Assembly: GCA_016987375.1 (NCBI GenBank)
Contig: PJRA01000030.1
Coordinates: 523,101-571,348, forward strand
Direction of reading: 5' to 3'
DNA: 48,248 nt
DNA from: Brachionus koreanus
Lineage: Eukaryota > Rotifera > Eurotatoria > Ploima > Brachionidae
Shown: positions 12,325 to 23,900 of the stretch, in pieces
How the letters are laid out: each line of letters opens with the position of its first letter
Numbering within the stretch: position 1 is the first letter of the stretch
Made by a program: the position numbers and the translations under genes
The notes under the pieces: model-generated
Told to the model about the DNA's origin: nothing
Databases searched by the model: none
Seen by the model: the letters and a program-made list of their open reading frames with translations, nothing else

Positions 12325-13674
12325 CTAAATAAGGCCGGATTTTTCCAAATGCTCCTTTTTTAGTATTTCCTTGCACCCATTGAAAACTCGATTTATATTC
12401 TCAGTGTCAATAGCACATGTAGTGTACGGTATGCAAAATTTTCCGCTTACTTTTTCCAATTCGAATCCAAAATAGCTTTTTTTAAATTGCTCAAAAATTT
12501 TTTGTTCTAAATTTTCGCTTAAGCTTTTTTCCACAATCGACTGCTCGCTATTTAGAATCGATTGAGCCTCATTTACTGCAAATGTGTGTATTGAATCGAA
12601 TAAGGTTTCATTTGTTATATTTGAAAATTGTTCATGAATAAAAAGCCTAGCTTTTGTTACTTCAGGATGCTCATTTTCAATTAGAAGTTCTCGATTTATC
12701 TTTTTAGGCATTTGAAAATCATTGTATTCTGGAAAATAATCTGCCAATTTTGAATTTTCATGTAGAATTTTTTTAACAAAAAGATCATATTTGTTTAAAA
12801 ACAACAAAACAGGCGTGTTAAACAAGTATCTATTAATCCAAATTTGTCTAAATGAGTTTAATGATTCTTTGAGACGATTTACATTTTTGTCCTCTCTTAA
12901 AGTCATGTTAAATGAAGAAATATCCACTACGAACATAATAGCAGTAACTCCATTAAAACACTGAATCCATTTTTTGCGCTGATCCCGCTGACCACCTACA
13001 TCCAAAATTTGAAAATTCACATTTTTTACTTGAAACTGAGTTTCACAAATGCCCGTAGTTAGCACCCTGCATCTTAATATATCCTGGTTCGTTGGCAAGT
13101 AGTTTTTTGAGCGTATGACCCTGATTCTATCCAAAAAATACTCTGCACTGTCTATCAAATGAAACTCATTTCCGTGCTTGGCACATTCTTTGACATTTTT
13201 ATTATTCCAAAGTATTTCTATACAGTCCCAAAGCTTTTTAATTGTTTGATCTTCATGATTGTGGCTTTTTGAAGCTATTAGATGACTATTGTCGAATAAA
13301 AACTCGGCACACTCGATCAACTCTTCATTTAGTTGTAAATTGAAGCGTTGCATTGAGTCCAAAATGGATAAGATTGCGTCTCGAATATTAGATTTTATGT
13401 CATATATTTTCTCTATGCGCTCCTCGGTGCTGAATCCAGATATATGAATTATCCTCATTTGTTTTAGAATGGTCGATTTTCCGGACTCGCCAGTGCCCAG
13501 CAGAAGCAACTTTATGGTTTGTGTGTGACTATTTTTTTTTAGCTCACGGTCAATTTGCTTTGACCGCCGTTTATTCAACTGTTCTTCGTCAACGTGCTTT
13601 GATTTGTCCGGTTTCAAACATTTATCTATGCACGATTTAAACATTTTGGTACTTTTTCTTAAATTCAAAAGCAT
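12325..13674 (-). CDS. G protein alpha subunit, Gs-like, intronless and divergent
   Basis: GTPase relaying receptor signals at the plasma membrane; Gs-type subunits stimulate adenylyl cyclase (family knowledge). P-loop GTGESGKST at 60-68; switch I RCRVLTTGI with the cholera-toxin-type Arg at about 203; switch II DVGGQR 225-230 with the catalytic Gln; NKYDL 294-298; TCAIDTENI 419-427. DVGGQRDQRKKWIQCFN and YFPEY point to the Gs class. The N-terminus has MFKSC and no MG myristoylation signal, so palmitoylation is likely. An alternative start is Met11 at 13644. An extra segment of about 30 residues precedes TCAIDT, and the tail ends EKSGLI instead of the usual QYELL. TTATTATCTAG lies 5 nt before the ATG. 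Total 449 residues, longer than the usual 380-395. Confidence 0.9.
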   Translation of the reverse strand: MLLNLRKSTKMFKSCIDKCLKPDKSKHVDEEQLNKRRSKQIDRELKKNSHTQTIKLLLLGTGESGKSTILKQMRIIHISGFSTEERIEKIYDIKSNIRDAILSILDSMQRFNLQLNEELIECAEFLFDNSHLIASKSHNHEDQTIKKLWDCIEILWNNKNVKECAKHGNEFHLIDSAEYFLDRIRVIRSKNYLPTNQDILRCRVLTTGICETQFQVKNVNFQILDVGGQRDQRKKWIQCFNGVTAIMFVVDISSFNMTLREDKNVNRLKESLNSFRQIWINRYLFNTPVLLFLNKYDLFVKKILHENSKLADYFPEYNDFQMPKKINRELLIENEHPEVTKARLFIHEQFSNITNETLFDSIHTFAVNEAQSILNSEQSIVEKSLSENLEQKIFEQFKKSYFGFELEKVSGKFCIPYTTCAIDTENINRVFNGCKEILKKEHLEKSGLI

Positions 13675-13741
13675 TTTTGCTAGATAATAAAAAAATAATT
13701 ATTAATAAAATTTTTTTTTAAATAGAAAAATTATTCATTTT

Positions 13742-13885
13742 CAGAAAATAGAAAATAGAAATCTAAAATTAAAATTATTCGAAGTAAGAAAATATTTCGT
13801 AATAGATGAGGTAAAACTGCACTCTGGAAACGTATACGATCAAGTTTTTGCCTTGCATAATAAGACAAAATCTCAAGGTCGATGA
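13742..13885 (+). pseudogene. Coding-like relic upstream of the G-alpha gene
   Basis: An open stretch of about 47 codons, preceded by an acceptor-like TTCATTTTCAG, contains KYFVIDEVKLHSGNVYDQ and VFALHNKTKSQG before a stop. The VID...YDQVFALH pattern recalls the DGTFK...QLYTIH region of MULE transposases, with the DGTF positions changed. It is probably a mobile-element remnant, but it could be an exon of an unseen gene. Confidence 0.35.
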
Positions 13886-16800
13886 GACACGGCACGGGAT
13901 AGATGCTTTCAAATTCCAGTTAATAAGAGGATAGTTAATTCTGGCTTCTTATTTTTCTTTAAAGTATTTATTTTTGGACTTTGAATTTCTATCTCATGCG
14001 TAAAAATTCTTAAATTAATCTGAGTGATACTTATTACGCAAATTAAAAATTGAAAACAGTATTCAATCATGTAGAGAAAATTATTTTTTAAGAAAAAAAA
14101 ATTATAAATAGAAACATAAGAAATCATTTAATGAAATTAGAGAAAAATTCAATTTTACCTTTTGATAAAAAAAGATAGAAAAAAAAATAAAGAAAAAGAA
14201 AATGATATGCTTTTTCTTGGAAAATGATATCAATGTTTATACTACGAATGATTATTTATATTCTTCGACATTAATAAAATATTCAGCTCACTTCGGCTTA
14301 AAGCTAACTTTTAAGCTTTCATGAATTACAAACATCGACATATTTGGAACTTGTGAATTGAATAAATTTTATTTTTGTTTCACTAGGTAATTTGGATGCT
14401 AGATTCCAAAGATAAGCTAAAAATAATCACTAACTAATCAAATAGATAAGTTAGAATTTAGTTTTTATTAAAACAAAATAAAACTTTTAAAAAGCTATCA
14501 TTCTAAGTTGGTATTTGGACATATCTCATTCGAATTAAATTATTTTAAAATTTTGATTTAATTTTCAACTGTAGGAAATTGCTGAAAAATCGAAAAAACC
14601 TCAAAAATACCTTTGTATATTTATCTAATAAAAATTCCAATATTATTTAAACCAATTAAGCCACTCATGCGTGTCTGTTTGCCCATTTAATTCAAGAATA
14701 ATTTGGCAAATGCATTTGGAAATTTATTTGATCGAATCGTTTTCTTAATGAATCTAATGAAGTTAATGGATGCTTTTATCTTCGATATTTTGACAAAAAA
14801 TCAAATTTTATCTAATTGTTATTTTTTATTTTATTACTAGAAAATTCTAATTGATTCCAAAAAAAATATTCAAAATATTCTGAAATTTTTTCCAAACTTT
14901 AAAGGAAAATATGAAATTAAACAACTCCTCTTAAAACTTAAATGACAAGTGCTTTTCTTTATTTGGTGTGATAACTTGAAAAACATAATAGCTTTCAAAT
15001 ATTCAAAATTAGATTGTTTATCAATTGCAAAAAACATACAACAATAAATTTTGGCTTAACAGACAAGCCAGCAGAATAAATTAAAAAACGTGATTATAAG
15101 AGATAAAAAAAAAACCTGGATTTGCTAGAAACGTGGCTATTTGACAACTAAGCATAAATAACAGTATCCAAATTTTTGCTTAATTAAAATCAAACGTTGA
15201 ATTTTTAAATATAAATTTTAGATGATTATTTAAAGATTTTTAGACTACATTAAAACAACGATAAACATTATTTTTCAATTAAACCTTGAGAAGAGAAAAA
15301 AGCTTTAGAATACAAAGTCTAGAGGCACTTGACTCTTATAATACGATTTTTTTTTATAAAATAAATCACTCAATAAAAAATAAAAAATTCTATTTGCTTT
15401 GAGTTACTTGTTCTTTAAACATTCATAGTTTTAATATATCTATTTTAAATTAGGTGTGAATATTACAAAATAATGATAAGCATTTATTTTTAGAATAGAT
15501 TATTCGAAACAAGAAACCTGAATTCAATCGAACTAAAAATTTAGTAGAGATAATTTTAGCAATAAGTAATTGTTCACCTGAATAATTTGAATTAATGACA
15601 ATTATCTGATGTTAAATAAAGATCTTTTTAGTTACTATTTTAAAAATAAATTAAATAATTAAGATCTATTTAGGATCGTTATTGCAAAATTTAACTTAAT
15701 TTGTTTGCAATGTTAATTTATCGTTTTGCCACAATTTCAAATAATATTTATGCATTATGTCATCAATTTAAATGGAATCTTAAAAAGGTCATTTAGAATT
15801 TCCTAAAATAAATTTTTTTATTATTATATATTTAGATTTATTTTTAATTTATCATAAGTTAGTCTAGCTTAATCTTAAATGATGCTTGTTTATTTTTAGA
15901 TTTATATTTATGTTTAGAAACAGATTTTTATATTGAGTAACTTGATTTTTATTTAAACAGATAAAAAATTATAAAAATAGAAATTAATTGAATTAAAATT
16001 AAATATCTAATATCTTTTACATTTTCTAAGATCATATTATCTTAATGGCTGATTTAACCAGTTAATAAATCAGTTTGGATTTCATTTAAACTAGGATATT
16101 TAAATTCAATTTAAAAATTTTATCTTAAAAAATTAAATTAAAACTAAAAACAAAAAACTATTTTGAATATGAAAAAGTATTTTAATTTTTCATCTATTCA
16201 GAATCAAACTATTAGAATATTTTCATGGGTTGGGTCTTAAATTTTTAAGTAACAATTTAAATAAATTATTTTGACTAATTGGCCATAATAAATAAATGCA
16301 ATAATATTATAATTAAAAAATTAAAATTTTTATTTTTAGAAAATAAGAAAAAAGAATTCTTAAAAAATCCATTATGCATAAGCTGTTTTTTTAATTAAAA
16401 ACTGATAAAAATGTATATTGTTACAAACTAAGTACAATTAAATAAAAAAATTCCAAAAAAAAACCCACAAAAATATGATGTGAGCAAACAAAAAAACGAA
16501 ATGTTTTAAATTTTGATCTTTATTTTATGATCTAGAAGATAAGCAAAAAATCTATCATTAGCTGACCTGAAGATTTTTTAAAATGTTCAACTATTTTTAA
16601 TAAAAAAAACAAAACAATCAATCTTTTCAGCAAAGATAAGTTAATAATAATTTAATTTATCTAAAATAATTTGATCATTAAATGGTTTTTGTTCAATTCA
16701 CAGAGTTCAGTGAGTCTAAATAACTAGTCTTCAGAATTTTTTTTTAAATTTAAGGTTATTTAATTGAGTGCCTATTCAATGATGTATCTTAAAATTACTT

Positions 16801-17105
16801 TAATTGTAAAATTTAATATTGCCATTACCTTAAAATTCAAAACAAACTTTAAATTTAACTTGAGTAGTCACATTCATCTTTATTTCAATAATAATCTTTA
16901 AATACTACCAGAATACTTTTAATATATATGCCTGCAAGACCATCAAGAAAATTGACAACTGTCTTTAGCCTATACTTATTTTAAGACTTCTTGGAAAGAA
17001 TTAGAGATTAGAGATCTTGAAGCAAAAATTTATAAAGAGTTGGAGTTAAGTCAAATTCAAGTCAAATAAGGAATTTAGGCCAAAATTTCTTTAATTTTTT
17101 TTTAA
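13886..17105. other. Gene-poor AT-rich stretch
   Basis: About 3.2 kb with only short frames of low-complexity composition. No repeat family, RNA gene or coding segment could be supported by reading both strands. Confidence 0.5.
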
Positions 17106-17317
17106 CACTAGAAGCACCAAAGGAGTCATTTTGACTCTTTTGAAAATTTTTAAATCCTCGTATCTTTTAAAAAGATTTTTCAAATGAATATATCTTTTTT
17201 AATTTATGTAGATTTTAAAATTTTCTGATATTACTCTATAAAATTATTATAGTTTTTTTTAAAAAATATTTTTGAATGAAAAAAACGTGAAAAAATGCTT
17301 GGTGCTTCTAGTTTTAG
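17106..17317. mobile_element. piggyBac-like MITE with TTAA flanks
   Basis: Left end CACTAGAAGCACCAAAGGAG and right end TTGGTGCTTCTAGTTTTAG are inverted repeats. TTAA occurs on both sides (17102-17105 and 17318-17321), the piggyBac target duplication. A small palindromic GAGTCATTTTGACTC follows the left end, as in the 24230 element. There is no transposase. Confidence 0.65.
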
Positions 17318-17910
17318 TTAAAAATAAAATGAAAAATTCAATTTCGAAGCTAATTAATAGACTGGTGCCAATAAATGTGTTATTTTTTATTTTAATAAGA
17401 TCATTTAACAATGTAAAACGATAAATAATGTAAATTTTTGTAATATTTCAAAGAAACAATAGATTATAAAGATAGATTATTAAGATTTTGATAAATGATT
17501 GAAATTTCTAAAAAATGCACTTAAATTTTATTGCGCATTTAAAAATGTGTTGGTGAAATTCGAAAGATGAAATTTGCCAAAATATTTGATTTTTTATTGG
17601 CAATAAAAGTTTTCAAATTCTTTGATTTTAGTGACCATCTGCAATACTTTCACAAAAATAAAAATTTCTGCAAACTTAGGATAGTTTTAACCTAAATCTA
17701 TTAAGCAATCAGAGTTTATTTTTTAAATAAATAATTTGAAGATTTACTTTTACTTAAAAACATTTCTTATGTACACACAACTTGATTGACCTAGATAAAA
17801 TTGTAAATTAAAAATTATTTTTTACAATTTTATTTTTGATTGAATTTGTTTTTTAAAATATCAAGAAAAAAATAATTGAGAATAAAACAATTTAAAAATT
17901 AAACGAACAA
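17318..17910. other. 3' flank of the kainate receptor gene
   Basis: No coding segment. AT-rich sequence with possible AATAAA-type signals for the minus-strand receptor transcript (for example near 17825), too common here to be decisive. Confidence 0.4.
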
Positions 17911-20900
17911 TTAAAAATTATTAGATTTTTGAAAGCTGCTTGAATCAATTATATTTTTCGAGCTCGTATTTCTATTCTGAGTTGAAGATTGATGCCAATG
18001 TCCATTTCCAACTATACTTTTATTCATTCGTATAATAGGGATATCGTATTGGTCTTGACTTTTAGATATGCTTTGTTTAAGGCGTGAGCTTCTCGATCGA
18101 CTTGATCCAGCATTTGGATTTTTATTAAATGTATTCATTTGAATATAGTCACTTGAATCGTCATTTGAATCTACACGCAGCAAGGCTTTAGCTTTCCGTG
18201 ATTTGTGTTTTCTTGGCTTTAAATCAGTTTTTTGATGAGATAAATGTAAATGTGGATTAAACTGTGAATTTAAAAGAGCCTGCTGCGCTTCTAAAGCTGC
18301 TTCACGTTCTACAATTAGCAAACCTGGATTTCGGATGGACAAATTGGATCTTGGATCATTTTTACAAACTATTGAATTGTGTGATGTAATGTTATCTAAT
18401 AATTCATTATGTAAAATTTCTTTACACTTTTTGCACTCTTTTTGTTCCAAATTTCCTGTAGATTTACTCAGCTTTTTATCTAACAAGCTAATTGGATCCA
18501 TTTTAACTTGCTGAGGTAAAGGCTTTATAGACACTGCAGTTGTACTGGACAGCTGAATTTTTTTAGCAGATCCACCACATTTAATCGCAAATTTTAAGTC
18601 ATCTATCATTTGAGAACATAAAGGTTTCTTTTAAGGTTTTATTAAGCATAGAAATTATTTAATTAAAACAAAGTTAAAAATTACCTTGATTAATTTTGAA
18701 TTTGTTTTGGCATAATAAATAAATTCGAAAAAAGACACGATTACTGCCAAAATACATCCCCCAACAAGAACAACAAAAATACCTCCAACATTTTCTACTT
18801 TTAACGGATTAGCTTTTGAGTCTTTTTTTTCATCTCGAATACAAGTGCTTCCACCTTTCCACCAGCGGTTATAAAACTTCTGAATTTCGCCCTTCTCTTG
18901 CATTTCTAAAATTTTAAGAGATATGTCATCGGTATAGGGTGAACCAAGCTGAGTGGCAATACCATAGCCTTTTGAGTCCAGCAAACCGCCTATTTGGGTC
19001 AAATTGCAATTGCGCTGAATTTCGTAATCGATCAGAGGTGATTCCATCAGATAAGCATAATCTTGTTTTAGCACTCTTTCTATTCCTTCTTGATTAGATG
19101 TGACGAAAGATTTATCTGGATTATCACGCATTCTTCTCCACATTCTCTGGTATGTTTCAATTTTTGAATCTTTGAAAAAGTTCATAGTTGAACCACCTTT
19201 GAATACGCCATATGACACTTTGGTTTGATTGGCCAAATCTTCTACATTCGTTATGGTAAGGTCCACTTTTTCTACTGTTAAAAAGGCAGCCAAGTTAGCT
19301 GTGTAAGATGATATGATAATTAAGGTAAAAAACCACCAGACTCCACCAACGAGTCGTGTGGACAAAGCTTTTGGATTTATGTCCGAGCCTTGTTGCATGA
19401 GTGTTCCAACTGCGAACCATAAGCTATTCCAAACAGTAAACTGATTTTCAACAAACTCATTATTTGAATCACAGGGATGGGTACTACGCCACTCGTATGG
19501 CGAAAATCTAGCCAGTACCATCATTATTAAGCTCACCAACACATAAGTTATTAAAGTAAACATCCAAATTTCGAACGATAATGGATTTAAAAATGAAAAA
19601 AGTCCTGGTTTTTTACTAGTTGGTACTTTGTACAATATACTTATACCCAAGCTTAGGAAAGGTTTGGTAAAATCTACCATTTGTTGGCGTTTGTAGTTGA
19701 TGGTAAATGCCGAAATGGCTAAGTCTGCTTTCTTTAAATCAAAAGTTTAATTTAAAATATTTATTATTTATATGTCAGTTAAATATTAAATTTTAAAAAT
19801 TGTATTTTATTTTTTATTAGATTCTGAAAAATTGATTCTACCTTTAAAAAAAAGTGTTTTCTTTTCAATAAGGAAACAAAAATTTAATGCAAAACAAACA
19901 CAAAAATGTAACTCAAAGATGCAATTTTAAAATTCTAAGAATATAGGGCGTCATTTTTAGCCTTTTTTGAAATTTAAGAATTAAATTTTTTTTTATAAAA
20001 TATATATAATAATTATAATTAACCCTATTCTATCCTAGCGGGTAATGGAGAGGCGCTCATCTCCTTTTCGAGTACATTTTTTAAGCAGAGTTGTTGGTTT
20101 GTGTGTTAGTCATGCAAGCAGAGAATCGAAGGTTCAAAACCCGCTAAAGGTGGAAAATCTTCAAAATATCTCTGTAATACGAGGCGGATGTTTTAAACCC
20201 CTTTCATCGAAAATGGGGGACCGGTTTTGACTGGGTAATAATTGCAGTGTGGATGATCAATTCGATGCAGTAGCCTCTGTGTCAGATCGAAGCTGTTGCT
20301 CAAAATATATAATTTATATCAATTTATACTTGATTTATATATATTTGAAGTTATAACTTAAATATTCAGATTTTTTAAGTTTTAGCTAGGAACGAAAATT
20401 ATAAGATAAATTGAATGCATATTTTTAAGTATTTTCTACCGCTTTCTTGAAAAAAAAAACTAATTGTGTATTTTGTATTTCTTTTTTTTTTAGTTAATCA
20501 GATTTAGTATAATGTTTACATTAATCCCCTTGGGTCTGTCTATCCGATCTCCTCGTTAGACGTTTGGGAGCAGCTATTTATGTTCCATTCTAACTTAAAC
20601 GCTCAGGGTTTAGTTAGTTAACTAATGCAGTGATATCAACAAAGATTTCGCTATATCACAATAGCGACAGATGAAAGAGAAAATTTTTCCAAATTTATCG
20701 CAAAAAAAAAATGTAATTACTTCAACGTCTACAAAAAGTTAAAAATTTTGAATCAGTTATAAATAAATAAATTATAAAAATTAAATTTTCTTTTCTACTA
20801 GCATTCAATTTAAAAATTAACCTTTAATTCAAAAATTTTTTAACTAGCTTTTTAAACTTAATTAATTTTATTTGAAGAATAAATTTTTAATTTTTAAATG

Positions 20901-23900
20901 TGTGAATTAAGATTAAAGTTACCTTATCGATTAGTTCTCTGATCATGCCATTCCAACTTCCATTCTCTTCATTGCCGTATTGGTTATCAGCAACTTTATA
21001 TATTTCGTATCGGAAATTCATTTTATTAGCAATTTCATCAAGAATGTCTATACAAAATCCTTGCAGTTTCCCATCTTTTTCAATTACATAGGGTTCCTCC
21101 TAAATTTCAAAAATTTATTTATCAGTTCTTTTTTTATTTCTAAGGCAAAGAAAATCGAAAGCAAATAGCAAAACAAAAGACCAAAGCAACTGCAAATATC
21201 TTACAGGCATATTTAAAGCTTAATAAATAAAACCACCAAAATTAAAACAAAAGCAAAAATTTTTACTAGTTTAGTGGTGACTTTGAGAACCAAAGTTTGC
21301 TCCACTCTAGGCTGATTTTAAAAAAATAAAAGCGTTTAAATGAAATTAGAAAGAAAATAATAAGCTTAAATAAATAAAATATAGCCAGTAAATGAAAATA
21401 GGCTTTTTTTAATAAAATCATTAGCTTTAAAATAAATTTAATTGATCTATTAATTAACTTACCACTAAAGTTACCACTCGGAAATTATTTTTTCTGGGAC
21501 TAATATTATTATCTTCATAGACTTCATCATAAAATGTAAAATTAAGTCCTTTTTTTGACGACCATGTTCCACACTAGCAAATTTTTAAAAAATCTAATAT
21601 TTCTCGTTATAATTTTCAAAATACCTTGTAGAGACCGATCTCTTTTAGCTGAAGAACATCTAGATCAAATTCTCTTCGTTGTTTATTCTGAAATTTTATC
21701 AAACCAGTCAAGCCATTGACAGAAACTCGCTCCACAAAAGTTCCAAATTTTCTTCCATAAGAAAGCGATTTTGAATTTGTACAGCTTATATCACCTTCAA
21801 CTAAATTAATAGTTTGTTCAGCCTCTTTTATGGCTGATGTCAATGTAAAGATTGAGTCAAATAAAAGAGCATTGCGAGTCTTAAAAAAAATTCATTAGAA
21901 CTTAATCAGTCTATGTTTTTTAATTTTTCAAATAATTAATCAAGCCTTTATTACCATCGCATCCTAATTGATGCCTATACCACATTATTTAAGTTCAAAG
22001 AAATAAAGAAAATATAATTTTTCTGCTGTTCACTTTTTTCCGATTTGGTCAATTTATCTATCAATCTTGAATTCAATTTTTGGCAATAGAATCTTGGAAG
22101 TTTTATAATTTTGAATTCTCATACCTACATATAAAAGGAAAGAAACAATATATAATGTACATATTTTTATGTATCATAAGTCAACTAAGTAACAATTTTT
22201 CGAAAAAAAGATCAGAGGAAGAGGAAAAGCATATATTTTTTTATTCAAATTCTGAAATTGTAGAGTTTTTGATTAAACTTTAGAATTCTCCTTTTTAAAT
22301 AAAATGCTTGTTCATTAGAATTAAAAAAAATTAAGCTAAATCTGTCAATATATCAAATTTTTTAAATTTTGAAAGATTTCCTAATTTTCTTTAAAAAATG
22401 AAATTTTTATAAATTTATTCTAACTTTTTAAGAAAATAGAGAAAATTCTACAATTCTATTAATGTTATCCAAAATGTTGATAAACTATGTCTTATGTGAC
22501 AGTTGTTGTTAGGTTATTTGAAATCAAGTTTATCAGATTGAGTTTGAATGTTTCGAGTTTTTCTTTTGCATTTTTTTTAGTGTTGGGTACCGTCAGTGAC
22601 GACCACTGGGCCGCCAAAATTTAATGTTGGCCGTGTACAAAATGGAATTAAAAAAATTTTCAAATAAAAATTCAATAGATAAAAGAATTGAGTACCCAGC
22701 ACTAATTTTTTCATACCTTCATTATCATTTAGGTAAGAAGTTTAGAATTTTTTTAAATATTTAATCTTGGTTTATTTATTTAATTGATCTGGCGAAAGGC
22801 AACGATTTACTAAAACCATAACTAAAACGTGATATGAAGTGGGAGGTTCAAGTTAAACATAAGTAATGTAAAGCGAAAATGATGCTGAAATTGATCAAAA
22901 AATCGTTTCTTTGACAAACTTAGAACTATAAAAAAATTTAATTTTATAAATTTTATGTTTGTAAATGTAATATAAGCTTAGATCTCAGTGTAAAACTACT
23001 TATAGATAGAAAATGAAATATTTTAAACCTTGATTTAATTTCTCTACAAACAAAGCCACGACAATTTGGAGCTAATTGTGGTTAAAAACTTGTGCACAAA
23101 TTATATTTTAGTAGAATTTTGCAGATAAGGAAAGTTAGATTTAGAATTTAATTTTTTCTATAAAAAAATGATTCTGAAATAAAATTTATAATCAAACAAT
23201 ACTAAAAACCATTTACTATTTTAGAAATTGGTTACAGTACAAAGCTAAAATAAGTTAACAGAAAAATGTTTCAAAACTGATTTTGAAAATATACACGAAC
23301 GCGTATTTAAACATTTCTGAACATACAGAAACATTAAAATATTAGTTTTTAAGATTGAAAATAAAAATTGAAAATATAGGATTTTTAGCTTATCGATTTT
23401 ATCATTTTAAGAATATGTGTCAAATTAATTCATTAGTTCAAGTTCTTGATAGCAATTCTTCTTGATGGCACAATGCCATTATTAAAGAAGCAAAAGGGGA
23501 AGATTATTTAATACATTTTAAGAATTTTACAAACAAATTTGATGGTGAATATCCAAAATGTTAAATAAAAAAAGGCATTTTTTTTCACTAACAATCTGGC
23601 AGTACCTTTAATTACAAAAGTTTATTTGCTCAGAAGATTTTAATTAATCCGTAATAACCTTGTTGTTTTCCTTGTTCATTTAATTCGTTTAGCTGCACGA
23701 GTAATTGTATCATTCGATACTTTTAGTTAAAAAATGGATAGAAACTTCAAAACCAATGTGCAACTAGTGACATCTCGGTTATTTTTAATTAATTGATCTA
23801 GGTATTCATAATGTTCCGATTTAAAAATAAGGTTACGGCCCTTTCTAGGAAGGTCTGATAGAATTTTGGATTGGTCATATTTCCTGCATATTTTATAAAT

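Noticed and set aside
13909..14127. 72-codon minus-strand frame upstream of G-alpha
   Set aside because: Low-complexity AT-driven composition, no splice or start evidence.
20045..20230. 61-codon plus-strand open frame
   Set aside because: It lies wholly within the rearranged SINE copy and its sequence follows tRNA-like and body motifs, not protein constraint.
22080..22283. 67-codon plus-strand frame in a receptor intron
   Set aside because: AT-rich random-type composition, opposite strand to the host gene, no family resemblance.
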